DNA from: Luteimonas viscosa
Lineage (GTDB): Bacteria > Pseudomonadota > Gammaproteobacteria > Xanthomonadales > Xanthomonadaceae
Direction of reading: 5' to 3'
Assembly (NCBI RefSeq): GCF_008244685.1
Contig: NZ_VTFT01000001.1
Coordinates: 971,248-1,035,247 of the forward strand
Length of the DNA: 64,000 bases
Shown: positions 1 to 7,648 of the stretch, piece by piece
How the letters are laid out: the number at the start of each line of letters is the position of its first letter
Position numbering within the stretch: position 1 is the stretch's first letter
Position numbers and translations under genes: made by a program
Notes under the pieces: model-generated
What the model saw: only the letters and a program-made list of their open reading frames with translations
Told to the model about the DNA's origin: nothing
The model's database searches: none

Positions 1-140
1 TGGGGTGAGGGTGCGGGCAGCGATGCGACTGCCGCGCCTGCGGTGCGCCCTCATCCGCCCTTCGGGCCCCTTCTCCCGCACGCGGGAGAAGGGACAAGCG
101 CGCCCTCTCCCGCTTGCGGGAGGGGGTTGGGGTGAGGAGG
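1..140. repeat. REP-like double hairpin repeat
   Basis: Two GC-rich hairpins stand next to each other: a perfect 11-bp stem with a 2-nt loop at 69-92, and a second 11-bp stem with one mismatch at 103-126. The flanking words, a GGGGTGAGG-type motif at 2-10 and again at 128-136, suggest that the window opens inside a chain of such repeats. This is the general form of the REP elements scattered through many proteobacterial genomes. It lies just past the 3' end of hflC, so it could also protect or end the hflK-hflC transcript. No coding sequence is visible here. Confidence 0.7.
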
Positions 141-171
141 CGGCGAGGGCGCGGCGAGGGCGCGTGCCGGC

Positions 172-1035
172 TCAGCGGTCGCTGCGCATGTATTGCAGGA
201 ACGGGTCGTCGCGTTCGAGCACGATCACGCCGTTGCCGTCGGCGAACGAGGCGCGGTAGGCCTCGAGGCTGCGCTGGAAGGCGTAGAACGCGGGGTCGCG
301 CTGCGCGGCTTCGCCGTAGATGCGGGTGGCTTCGGCATCGCCCTCGCCTCGCAGCTTCTGCGCGTCGCGCTCGGCCTCGGCCACCAGCACGGTGCGTTCG
401 CGGTCGGCCTGGGCGCGGATGATGCGGGCCTGCTCCTCGCCCTCGGCGCGCAGGCGGCTGGCCACCTGGCGACGTTCGGCGCGCATGCGGTCGTAGACCT
501 GGGCGATGACGTCGCTGTCGGTGGGCAGGTCGATCTGCTTGAGACGGATGTCGATCACGCGCATGCCCAGCGTACTGGCTGCCTCGTTGATGCCTTCCAG
601 CTGCTTGGCGATGATCTCCGAACGGTCGCCGGACACCAGCTGCTGCAGGGTGCGACGGTTGATCTCGTTGCGCAGCGAGTCCTTGATGATCGGGGCCAGG
701 CGTTCGCTGGCCAGGTCCATCTGCCCGCCGGTGGCGCGGTAGAAGTCGGCGACGTCGCTGATCAGGCCGATCGCGACGAAGTCCACGCTCACGTCCTTGC
801 GCTCGGAGGTGAGGTAGCGCTCGGGCGAGAATTCGGCGGCGTAGAAACGGCGGTCGAACACGCGCGCCGATTCGATCAGCGGGATCTTGAAGTGCAGGCC
901 GGGGCCGATGTCGGTGCGGGCGACGCGGCCGAGGTTGAGCACCAGCCCCGTCTGGCCCTCGCGCACGACGTAGACCGAGCCGAGCAGGCCCAGCAGCACG
1001 ATCACCGCGATCGGGATGATCAGGTTGAGTCTCAT
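172..1035 (-). CDS. hflC: HflC, SPFH/band-7 membrane protein, modulator of FtsH protease
   Basis: Inner-membrane partner of HflK. In E. coli the HflK-HflC complex surrounds the FtsH protease and restricts its access to membrane substrates. The 287-residue product starts with one N-terminal membrane segment (about residues 4-21) and continues as a band-7/SPFH domain with a typical VREGQTGLVLNLGR start. A charged Ala/Glu/Arg-rich helical stretch lies near residues 180-240. I chose the ATG at 1035 because its ATGA overlaps the hflK stop and the protein then begins directly with the membrane helix. A longer upstream reading in this frame would only re-read hflK. It is somewhat shorter than E. coli HflC. 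Confidence 0.95.
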   Translation of the reverse strand: MRLNLIIPIAVIVLLGLLGSVYVVREGQTGLVLNLGRVARTDIGPGLHFKIPLIESARVFDRRFYAAEFSPERYLTSERKDVSVDFVAIGLISDVADFYRATGGQMDLASERLAPIIKDSLRNEINRRTLQQLVSGDRSEIIAKQLEGINEAASTLGMRVIDIRLKQIDLPTDSDVIAQVYDRMRAERRQVASRLRAEGEEQARIIRAQADRERTVLVAEAERDAQKLRGEGDAEATRIYGEAAQRDPAFYAFQRSLEAYRASFADGNGVIVLERDDPFLQYMRSDR

Positions 1036-2177
1036 CGGGTGCCTCCTTCGCCGCGCGCGGCCCGGGTCGGGCGCGGCAGGCTCTCGTCGGGCGTGGCGCC
1101 GACCGGGGGCGACACGATGTCGGCCGGCAGCACCGGCGGCGCCGAACTGTCGCTGCTGCCGCCGCCGGCAGGCTGGTTCATCGGCACGTAGATCAGCTGG
1201 CGGCCGTCTCCGCCGATCACCTTGCGGTTGTCGGCCAGCACCTGCTGCAGGGTCTCCAGCCACAGGCGCCTGCGGGTCACGTCCGGCGCGTTGCGATAGG
1301 CGTCGAGCAGCAGGGTGAAGCGTTCGGCGTCACCGGTGGCGCGGGCGACCGAGGCGGTCTTGTAACCCTCGGCGGTGGTGCGCAGGCGCTGGGCGTCGCC
1401 GCGCGCCTCGGGCACCACGCGGGCGGCGTAGGCGCGCGCCTCGTTGACCAGGCGCTCGTTGGTCTGCTGGGCGCTGTTGACCTCGTCGAAGGCGGGCTTG
1501 ACCTGTTCCGGCGGGCGCGCGTCCTGCAGGTTGAGTTCGGTCACGACCAGGCCGGTGCGGTAGGCCTCGAGCGAGGCCTGCAGCGCGGTCGAGGCGGCCA
1601 CCGACAGCGGGCCGCGCGCGTTGAGCGCGGTGTCGAGGTCGGCGCGGCCGATCTGCTCGCGCACCGAGCTCTGCGCGATCTGCTCGAGCACGCGCACCGC
1701 GTTCTGGGTGCCGAACAGGAACATTTCCGGATCGGCCACGCGGTACTGCACGTTGAACGAGACGGTGACGATGTTCTCGTCGCTGGTCAGCACCGGCAGG
1801 CTGTTGCTGAAGGTGCGCACGCTGGTGGCGTCGACCTTGGTGACGCGCTCGATCGGCCACGGCATCTTGAAGTTCGGACCCGGCTGCATGACCCGCGCCA
1901 CCTCGCCGAAGCGCAGCACCACGCCGCGCTGCTGTTCGCCGATCAGCACGAAGCAGTTGAACACCAGCCACACCACCAGGGCGATGCCGATCCAGCGCAG
2001 CGGGTTGCCGCCGCCACCGCCGCCGCCGAACAGGTCGCGCAGGCGGTTGCCGATGTCGCCCAGTCCGTTGCCGCCACGGCGCCGCTTCGGCGGCCAGGGA
2101 TTGCGGCCGTTGTTGCCCGGGCGCTCGCGCTCGGGTGGGCGGTCGTCGTTGTTCTTGCCGGGAATGTTCCAGGCCAT
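1032..2177 (-). CDS. hflK: HflK, SPFH/band-7 membrane protein, modulator of FtsH protease
   Basis: Partner of HflC in the FtsH-regulating membrane complex. The 381-residue product has a polar, proline- and arginine-rich cytoplasmic head of about 50 residues, a run of seven glycines (51-57), one membrane segment (about 62-79), then the periplasmic band-7 domain and a long charged helix. The C-terminus is Gly/Ser/Pro-rich and probably disordered. The start at 2177 (MAWNIPGKN) is the usual HflK beginning in this bacterial group. The stop overlaps the hflC start by 4 bp, indicating translational coupling. Upstream lies hflX, about 140 bp away. Confidence 0.95.
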   Translation of the reverse strand: MAWNIPGKNNDDRPPERERPGNNGRNPWPPKRRRGGNGLGDIGNRLRDLFGGGGGGGNPLRWIGIALVVWLVFNCFVLIGEQQRGVVLRFGEVARVMQPGPNFKMPWPIERVTKVDATSVRTFSNSLPVLTSDENIVTVSFNVQYRVADPEMFLFGTQNAVRVLEQIAQSSVREQIGRADLDTALNARGPLSVAASTALQASLEAYRTGLVVTELNLQDARPPEQVKPAFDEVNSAQQTNERLVNEARAYAARVVPEARGDAQRLRTTAEGYKTASVARATGDAERFTLLLDAYRNAPDVTRRRLWLETLQQVLADNRKVIGGDGRQLIYVPMNQPAGGGSSDSSAPPVLPADIVSPPVGATPDESLPRPTRAARGEGGTR

Positions 2178-2316
2178 GCCTGCTCCAGTCGGGTGGTCGC
2201 GCCGCCCCCGGGAGGGGATGGCGCTGCTTGCAGCGGCTCGCGGACGCGGGGGTCGCATGGCGCGGATGCCGGCATCCGGCGCGTCATGCCCACCCTGCGG
2301 CAGCGGGTCGATTAGT

Positions 2317-3672
2317 TTACAGGGTGGGGTCGGCGGCGAGTTCGGGCAAGAGCGGACGCAGGGCGGCGCCGTCGGGCTGCGCGGCCAGTCGCGCGGCATC
2401 GGCCTCGGACAGGTCGATGCTCAGGCGCCAGCCGCTCTCGTCCTGCGACTCGCCGCGCACCGCGTCGAGCTGGTGCAGGCGGGCGCGCAGGCGGCCGGCC
2501 GCGGACGGCAGGTCGATGTCGGCGACGATCCGCCGCTGCGCCAGCCGTGCCGAGAGCGCGTTGCGCAGCAGGTCCAGGCCGAGGCCGTCGCGGGCGGAGA
2601 TCCACACCCTCTCGCGACCGGGGCCGGAGAGCGCGTCCGGCGCGTCCGGTCCGGTGCCGGCGTCGGCACGGTCGTGGCGCGCGACCGCGCCTTCGATGCG
2701 GTCGATCTTGTTGAACACCAGCAGCTGCGGGATGTCGCCGGCACCGATCTCGCCCAGCACCGCCTCCACCTGTCCCATGCGCTCCTCGCGCAGCGGGTCG
2801 GCGGCGTCGATCACGTGCAGCAGCAGGTCGGCCTCGCGCGCCTCGGTGAGGGTGGCGCGGAACGCGGCGACCAGTTCATGCGGCAGGTCGCGCACGAAAC
2901 CGACCGTATCGGCCAGCACCACCGGTCCGCTGGGCAGCCCGATCCGGCGCACGGTGGGGTCGAGGGTGGCGAACAGCTTGTCGGCGGCGTAGGCGTCGGC
3001 GCCGCTCAGGGCGTTGAACAGGGTCGACTTGCCGGCGTTGGTGTAGCCGACCAGCGCGACCCGCGGCATCTCGCTGCGCACCCGCGCGCGCCGCATCTGG
3101 GTGCGCTGCACTTCCACCTTGTCCAGGCGCTTCTGCAGCTGGTCGACGCGCTTCTGCAGCAGCCGGCGGTCGGTCTCGAGCTGGGTCTCGCCGGGGCCGC
3201 GCAGGCCGATCGAACCGCCGCGCTGGCGCTCCAGGTGGGTCCAGCCCCGCACCAGGCGCGTGGCCATGTGCTTGAGCTGGGCCAGTTCGACCTGCAGCTT
3301 GCCCTCGGCGCTGCGGGCGCGCTGGGCGAAGATGTCGAGGATCAGGCCGGTACGGTCGACGACGCGCCGCTCCAGCAGCTTCTCGAGGTTGCGCTCCTGG
3401 CCGGGGCTCAGATGGTGGTTGACCAGCACCAGGTCGGCGCCGGACGCCTCGCAGGCGGCCTTGACCTCTTCGAGCTTGCCGCTGCCGATCAGGGTGGCGG
3501 GATTGGGCTTGTCGATCCGGGCGGTCAGCAGGGTGGCCACGCTGGCGCCGGCCGAACGCGCGAGTTCGGCGAACTCCTCCAGCTCGGCCTCGTCGGGTGC
3601 GCCTCCGGCATGGGGCTGGATCAGCAGGGCGTGCTCGCCCTTGCGGGAGCGTTCGAACAGTTGGGTCGGCAT
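2317..3672 (-). CDS. hflX: HflX, ribosome-associated GTPase
   Basis: GTPase that binds the 50S subunit. In E. coli it splits stalled or heat-damaged 70S ribosomes. The 451-residue protein shows the N-terminal HflX domain, a coiled-coil middle (about 150-195), and a G domain with G1 GYTNAGKS (about 206-214), G3 in ADTVGF, G4 FNKID and a G5-like SARDG. The C-terminal extension is slightly longer than in E. coli HflX (426 residues). It sits between hfq and hflK in the classical order. The 92-bp gap to hfq holds hairpins, so the mRNA may be processed or attenuated there. Confidence 0.95.
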   Translation of the reverse strand: MPTQLFERSRKGEHALLIQPHAGGAPDEAELEEFAELARSAGASVATLLTARIDKPNPATLIGSGKLEEVKAACEASGADLVLVNHHLSPGQERNLEKLLERRVVDRTGLILDIFAQRARSAEGKLQVELAQLKHMATRLVRGWTHLERQRGGSIGLRGPGETQLETDRRLLQKRVDQLQKRLDKVEVQRTQMRRARVRSEMPRVALVGYTNAGKSTLFNALSGADAYAADKLFATLDPTVRRIGLPSGPVVLADTVGFVRDLPHELVAAFRATLTEAREADLLLHVIDAADPLREERMGQVEAVLGEIGAGDIPQLLVFNKIDRIEGAVARHDRADAGTGPDAPDALSGPGRERVWISARDGLGLDLLRNALSARLAQRRIVADIDLPSAAGRLRARLHQLDAVRGESQDESGWRLSIDLSEADAARLAAQPDGAALRPLLPELAADPTL

Positions 3673-3733
3673 CGGGACTCGGCGGGTGGCTCAGCCACTG
3701 GACATGGAGGCCGCCGGGCCCGACTTCAACCAC

Positions 3734-3752
3734 GGGCGCGCGATGCGCGCCC
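3734..3752. terminator. Hairpin between hfq and hflX (attenuator or mRNA stabiliser)
   Basis: A perfect 8-bp GC stem with a 3-nt loop, followed on the hflX side by a weaker GTGGC/GCCAC hairpin near 3685-3697. No T-run follows, so it is not a classical Rho-independent terminator. Its place right after the hfq stop suggests partial termination or 3'-end protection of the hfq message. Confidence 0.35.
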
Positions 3753-3764
3753 GCATCCGGCCGC

Positions 3765-4040
3765 TCAGGCGGTTTCGGCGGTCAGGTCCTCGGCGCCCTC
3801 GCCGGCCTGGACCACGCCCCCGCCCGGCCCCACGCGCACGTTGCGCGCCGGTACCACGGTGGAGATGGCGTGCTTGTAGACCATCTGGCTGACCGTGTTG
3901 CGCAGCAACACGACGAACTGGTCGAAGGACTCGATGACGCCCTGGAGCTTGATGCCGTTGACCAGGTAGATCGACACCGGCACGCGTTCGCGCCGCAGCG
4001 CATTCAGGAAAGGATCCTGCAAGGATTGCCCCTTGGACAT
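3765..4040 (-). CDS. hfq: Hfq, Sm-like RNA chaperone
   Basis: Hexameric RNA-binding protein that pairs small RNAs with target mRNAs. The 91-residue product contains the entire Sm fold: the N-terminal [10 protein letters not shown] stretch, Sm1 with the VNGIKLQG loop, and Sm2 with the [10 protein letters not shown] motif that forms the proximal RNA-binding face. A short Gly/Glu-rich tail follows. The start at 4040 gives the standard MSKGQ beginning. A longer frame upstream is not conserved Hfq sequence. The operon order miaA-hfq-hflX is the one known from E. coli. Confidence 0.97.
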   Translation of the reverse strand: MSKGQSLQDPFLNALRRERVPVSIYLVNGIKLQGVIESFDQFVVLLRNTVSQMVYKHAISTVVPARNVRVGPGGGVVQAGEGAEDLTAETA

Positions 4041-4376
4041 TGCTGTTTCCCCAGCTTGGTTATTGTTGTGTCCGGCGGGGCACCCTTGGCAGGCCTCCCC
4101 GGCCGCATCGCCCGACCCGCGTTCTTCCCCGACGGCGGCGACATACGGATGGTACACAACCCGTACGCGCACGCGCGGCGCGGGGGTGATTCGAATCACG
4201 GATTGCGCCTGCCGGGCGTCGGCCGGGGCTGAAGGCGGGGCATTTCGGGGATCCGGGAGGCCCGACCGCCCTGTGGCTGCCGCCAGCGCAGGGACGCCGC
4301 CACGTGCGGCCCGGGGAATGCTGCGGGCGCGCAGCGCGGAACTGCGCGACCGGGCCGGTCGAGTGCGTCGGGTGAC
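4041..4376. promoter_or_regulatory. hfq upstream region with a 14-bp perfect palindrome
   Basis: The 336 bp between the hfq start and the miaA stop hold no convincing gene. A perfect 14-bp palindrome, GTGATTCGAATCAC, lies at 4186-4199, about 146 bp upstream of hfq. A 15-nt perfect hairpin sequence (7-bp stem) sits at 4347-4361, just after the miaA stop. Close to hfq, 4055-4075 is an AT-richer patch (a CAACAATAACC read on the minus strand) that could hold a -10 element. I infer an hfq promoter inside this gap with a possible operator. Confidence 0.4.
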
Positions 4377-5336
4377 TTACGAGGTGCCGAGGAAGCGGCG
4401 GACCGCGGCGTCGAGGTCCGCGCCCTGCGCGGCTGGGTCGAACCATCGCGCGTCGAGCTCGCCGCGCAGCCAGGTGAGCTGGCGTTTCGCGAGCTGGCGG
4501 GTGGCGAAGATCGCGCGCTCGCGGAACTGCGCGGCGTCGCCTGCGCCGTCGAGGTGTTCCCAGGCCTGGCGGTAGCCGACGGCGCGGATCGCCGGCAGGT
4601 CGAGCGGCGCCGGATGGGCGCGCAACTGCGGCAGGGCGCGCAGGGTCCGCACCTCGTCGAGGAAGCCGGCGGCGAGCATCGCGTCCAGGCGCGCGGCGAT
4701 GCGCGCATGCAGCACCGTGCGCTGGTGCGGTGCAACCACCAGCTTGAGCACCTTCACCGGCAGGCGCGGCGATGCCGGCGGCCCGCGCTGCCAGTCGCTG
4801 ATCGCGCGGCCGCTGAGGCGGAACACTTCCAGTGCGCGCGCGATGCGCTGCGGATCGGCGGGCGCGATCCTCGCGGCGGCGGCCGGATCGACGGTCGCGA
4901 GCTGTGCGTGCAATGCCGGCCAGCCGCGCTCGCGCGCCTCGGCCGCGATTGCGGCGCGCAGGGCCGGATCGGCGTCGGGCATCGGCGACAGCCCGTGCAG
5001 CAATGCGCGGAAGTACAGGCCGGTGCCACCGGCGAGGATCGGCAGGCGGCCGCGGGCGAGGATGCCGTCGATCGCGGCGCGGGCGTCGCGCGCGAACTCG
5101 GCGGCGGAATAGGCCTGCCAGGGATCGCGCAGGTCGATCAGGTGGTGGGGTGCGCGCGCGCGTTCGGCGGCGTCGGGTTTAGCGGCGCCGATGTCGAGCC
5201 CGCGGTAGACCAGGGCCGAATCGACGCTGACGATCTCGCCGCCGAAGCGCTGCGCCCAGTCGAGCGATAGCGCGGTCTTGCCCGAGGCGGTGGGGCCCAT
5301 GAGGGCGATGGCGGGCGGGCGGGTGTCGACGGGCAT
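4377..5336 (-). CDS. miaA: MiaA, tRNA dimethylallyltransferase
   Basis: Transfers a dimethylallyl group to A37 of tRNAs that read UNN codons. The 319-residue protein starts with a P-loop (GPTASGKT, residues 14-21), followed by the [16 protein letters not shown] stretch typical of the family and the [14 protein letters not shown] segment. The length matches E. coli MiaA (316). I chose the ATG at 5336. The same frame stays open upstream, but that sequence is low-complexity intergenic DNA. First gene of the hfq operon order. Confidence 0.96.
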   Translation of the reverse strand: MPVDTRPPAIALMGPTASGKTALSLDWAQRFGGEIVSVDSALVYRGLDIGAAKPDAAERARAPHHLIDLRDPWQAYSAAEFARDARAAIDGILARGRLPILAGGTGLYFRALLHGLSPMPDADPALRAAIAAEARERGWPALHAQLATVDPAAAARIAPADPQRIARALEVFRLSGRAISDWQRGPPASPRLPVKVLKLVVAPHQRTVLHARIAARLDAMLAAGFLDEVRTLRALPQLRAHPAPLDLPAIRAVGYRQAWEHLDGAGDAAQFRERAIFATRQLAKRQLTWLRGELDARWFDPAAQGADLDAAVRRFLGTS

Positions 5337-5815
5337 CGGGGGGATTATCGATGCCGGGGCGGTGGAAGGGGTCCGGATTGCGGGAAGAATCGCGCTGGAC
5401 GCGGAATCCAGGGGGCCTGCACTGCCGCAACGTTGCCGTGAAGGCTGTGCTTTCAGAGCTGTCGCGCCGGGGAGCGCCCCCATCCGCCTTCGGCACCTTC
5501 CCCCGCAAAGCGGGGGAAGGAACAGCCAGGTTCGTCGCGACATCTCCAACTTCTCGACGTCGAACACCCTAGCTGTCCTTCCCCGGTTTTACGGGGGAAG
5601 GAACAGCCGGGCTTGTCACGACATCACCAACTTCTCGACGTCGAGCACCCTTGTTGTCCCTCCCCGTTGTTGCCCCCGCCCCCGTTTCACCGGGGAAGGT
5701 AGTTGCGCGCAAGCGGTGGAAGGGTTGCCACCGGAAGCGGAAGGGACCGGCACTGGCGCAACCCCACCGTGACGGCTCGCGCGTTCATCGCTGCGTCCAC
5801 CACGGGAGTCCCGCC
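5337..5815. repeat. Gene-free gap with an 81-bp tandem repeat carrying hairpins
   Basis: No gene is visible in these 479 bp. Copy one begins at 5496 with a perfect 11-bp hairpin (5496-5506 with 5510-5520). Copy two begins at 5577 with a related hairpin (5577-5584 with 5594-5601), so the period is 81 bp. A degenerate third start lies near 5658. The unit is hairpin, AACAGCC, then about 50 bp containing CAACTTCTCGACGTCGA. A separate 12-bp word, GCGGTGGAAGGG, occurs at 5359-5370 and 5713-5724, near the two ends of the gap. The downstream end must hold the promoter of the VWA gene. Confidence 0.7.
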
Positions 5816-7648
5816 ATGCAACGCACCGTCCTCGCCGCTGCCCTGTTCGCCGCCATCGCCCTGTCCGCCTGCAGTTCCGCGCCGGACGGGCGCGGGGCGC
5901 AATCGCCCTCCTCCGCGCCCGTCGACGACCTGGAACGCCAGGCATCTGTGCCGCCTCCTCCCCCGCCCGTGCCACCCGCCCCGCCGGCCGAAATTGCGCT
6001 CGCCAAAGCCCGAGGCGCCGAAGCCCGCGACGCGGATGCCGCACGCGCGCACCTCGACCAGGTCGTGGTGAGCGGCACACGGATGCGCGCCGAAGAGGCC
6101 ATGGCCGTGGGCATGCTTGCCGCGCCGGCGCCAGCCTCCGCGCCGCTGCTCTACGAGATGGTCGCGCCGCCGCCGCAGTCGCAGCCGGCGAACACCGAGA
6201 ACTACGCCGAGCGCGAGGACAACCCGGTGCAGCGCGTGGCCGAGCAGCCGGTGTCCACCTTCTCGATCGACGTCGACACCGGCAGCTACAGCAACGTGCG
6301 GCGCATGGTGCGCCAGGGCGTGCGGCCGCCGACGGACGCGGTGCGCGCGGAGGAGTTCATCAACTACTTCGACTACGGCCATCCCGGCCCGGATTCGCTG
6401 GACACGCCGTTCCGCGCCACCACCGAGGTGGCGCCGGCGCCGTGGGACGCGCGCCGGCACCTGCTGATGATCGGGATCAAGGGCTTCGACGTGCCGAAGG
6501 CCGAGCTGCCGCCAGCCAACCTCGTGTTCCTGTTCGATACCTCGGGTTCGATGAATTCGCCGGACAAGCTGCCGCTGCTCAAGCAGTCGTTCGCGGAACT
6601 CACCGGGCAGCTGCGGGCGCGGGACCGGGTGTCGATCGTGGTCTACGCCGGTTCCGCGGGCCTGGTGCTGCCGCCGACGGCCGGCGACCGCAAGGACGAG
6701 ATCCTCGCCGCGCTCGACCGGCTCGAAGCCGGGGGCAGCACCAACGGCGGCGACGGCATCCGCCTGGCCTACGCGATGGCGCGGCGCGGGTTCGTCGAGG
6801 GCGGCGTCAACCGCGTGATCCTGGCCACGGACGGCGACTTCAACGTCGGCACCGTCGACGGCGGTTCGCTGGAGACGATGGTCGCCGACCAGCGCAAGTC
6901 CGGCATCGCCCTGACCACGCTCGGCTTCGGCACCGGCAACTACAACGACCACCTGGCCGAACGCCTGGCCGACGCCGGCGACGGCAACCACGCCTACATC
7001 GACACCTTGCAGGAGGCGCGCAAGGTGCTGGTGGAGGAAATGTCCTCGACCCTGCTGACGATCGCGCAGGACGTGAAGATCCAGGTCGAGTTCAACCCCG
7101 CGCAGGTGGCCGAGTACCGCCTGATCGGCTACGAGAACCGGATGCTGGCGCGCGAGGACTTCGCCAACGACAAGGTCGACGCCGGCGACATCGGTGCCGG
7201 GCACGAGGTCACCGCCCTGTACGAGATCACGCTGGCCGGCTCCGGCGCGGAGCGGTTGCCGCCGTTGCGCTACGGCGAGGCGCAGCCGGCAACGCGCAGC
7301 GCGCAGTCCGGCGAACTGGCGCACCTGCGCCTGCGCTACAAGCGCCCCGGCGAAACCGCGAGCCGGTTGATCGAAACGCCGATCCTGCGCAGCGCGATCC
7401 GCGCGCAGCCCGGCGAGTCGATGCGCTTCGCGGCGAGCGTGGCGGCCTGGGCGGATGCGCTGCGCGGCGGCGAGAACCTGGCGCAATGGGACTGGACCGC
7501 GATCGCCGGCGGCGCGCGCGCGGCGCAGGGCGCCGACCGCTGGCGCCTGCGCGCGGAGTTCGTGGACCTGGTGGAGGCCTCGCGGGCGCTGGTGGCCGAC
7601 GGCGAAGGCGCCGCCGGCGAACCGCAGGTCAGCGCGATCTCGCGCTGA
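5816..7648 (+). CDS. VWA-domain lipoprotein (YfbK/DUF3520 type)
   Basis: Predicted lipoprotein of 610 residues. A signal peptide ends in the lipobox LSAC with Cys19. A Pro-rich spacer (about 46-58) follows, then a TonB-receptor-like motif DQVVVSGTRMR at 81-91. Next come the conserved YfbK N-terminal block (about 125-210) and a von Willebrand A domain with a MIDAS DTSGS at 241-245. The C-terminal third matches the DUF3520 arrangement. The ATG at 5816 is preceded by GGGAG and begins the signal peptide. The function of the family is unknown; metal-dependent protein binding at the envelope is the usual guess. The 3' end overlaps the convergent GGDEF gene by 20 bp. Confidence 0.88.
   Translation: MQRTVLAAALFAAIALSACSSAPDGRGAQSPSSAPVDDLERQASVPPPPPPVPPAPPAEIALAKARGAEARDADAARAHLDQVVVSGTRMRAEEAMAVGMLAAPAPASAPLLYEMVAPPPQSQPANTENYAEREDNPVQRVAEQPVSTFSIDVDTGSYSNVRRMVRQGVRPPTDAVRAEEFINYFDYGHPGPDSLDTPFRATTEVAPAPWDARRHLLMIGIKGFDVPKAELPPANLVFLFDTSGSMNSPDKLPLLKQSFAELTGQLRARDRVSIVVYAGSAGLVLPPTAGDRKDEILAALDRLEAGGSTNGGDGIRLAYAMARRGFVEGGVNRVILATDGDFNVGTVDGGSLETMVADQRKSGIALTTLGFGTGNYNDHLAERLADAGDGNHAYIDTLQEARKVLVEEMSSTLLTIAQDVKIQVEFNPAQVAEYRLIGYENRMLAREDFANDKVDAGDIGAGHEVTALYEITLAGSGAERLPPLRYGEAQPATRSAQSGELAHLRLRYKRPGETASRLIETPILRSAIRAQPGESMRFAASVAAWADALRGGENLAQWDWTAIAGGARAAQGADRWRLRAEFVDLVEASRALVADGEGAAGEPQVSAISR

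Noticed and set aside
1-171. Short open frames at the left edge.
   Set aside because: They cross the double hairpin repeat and have no gene-like features.
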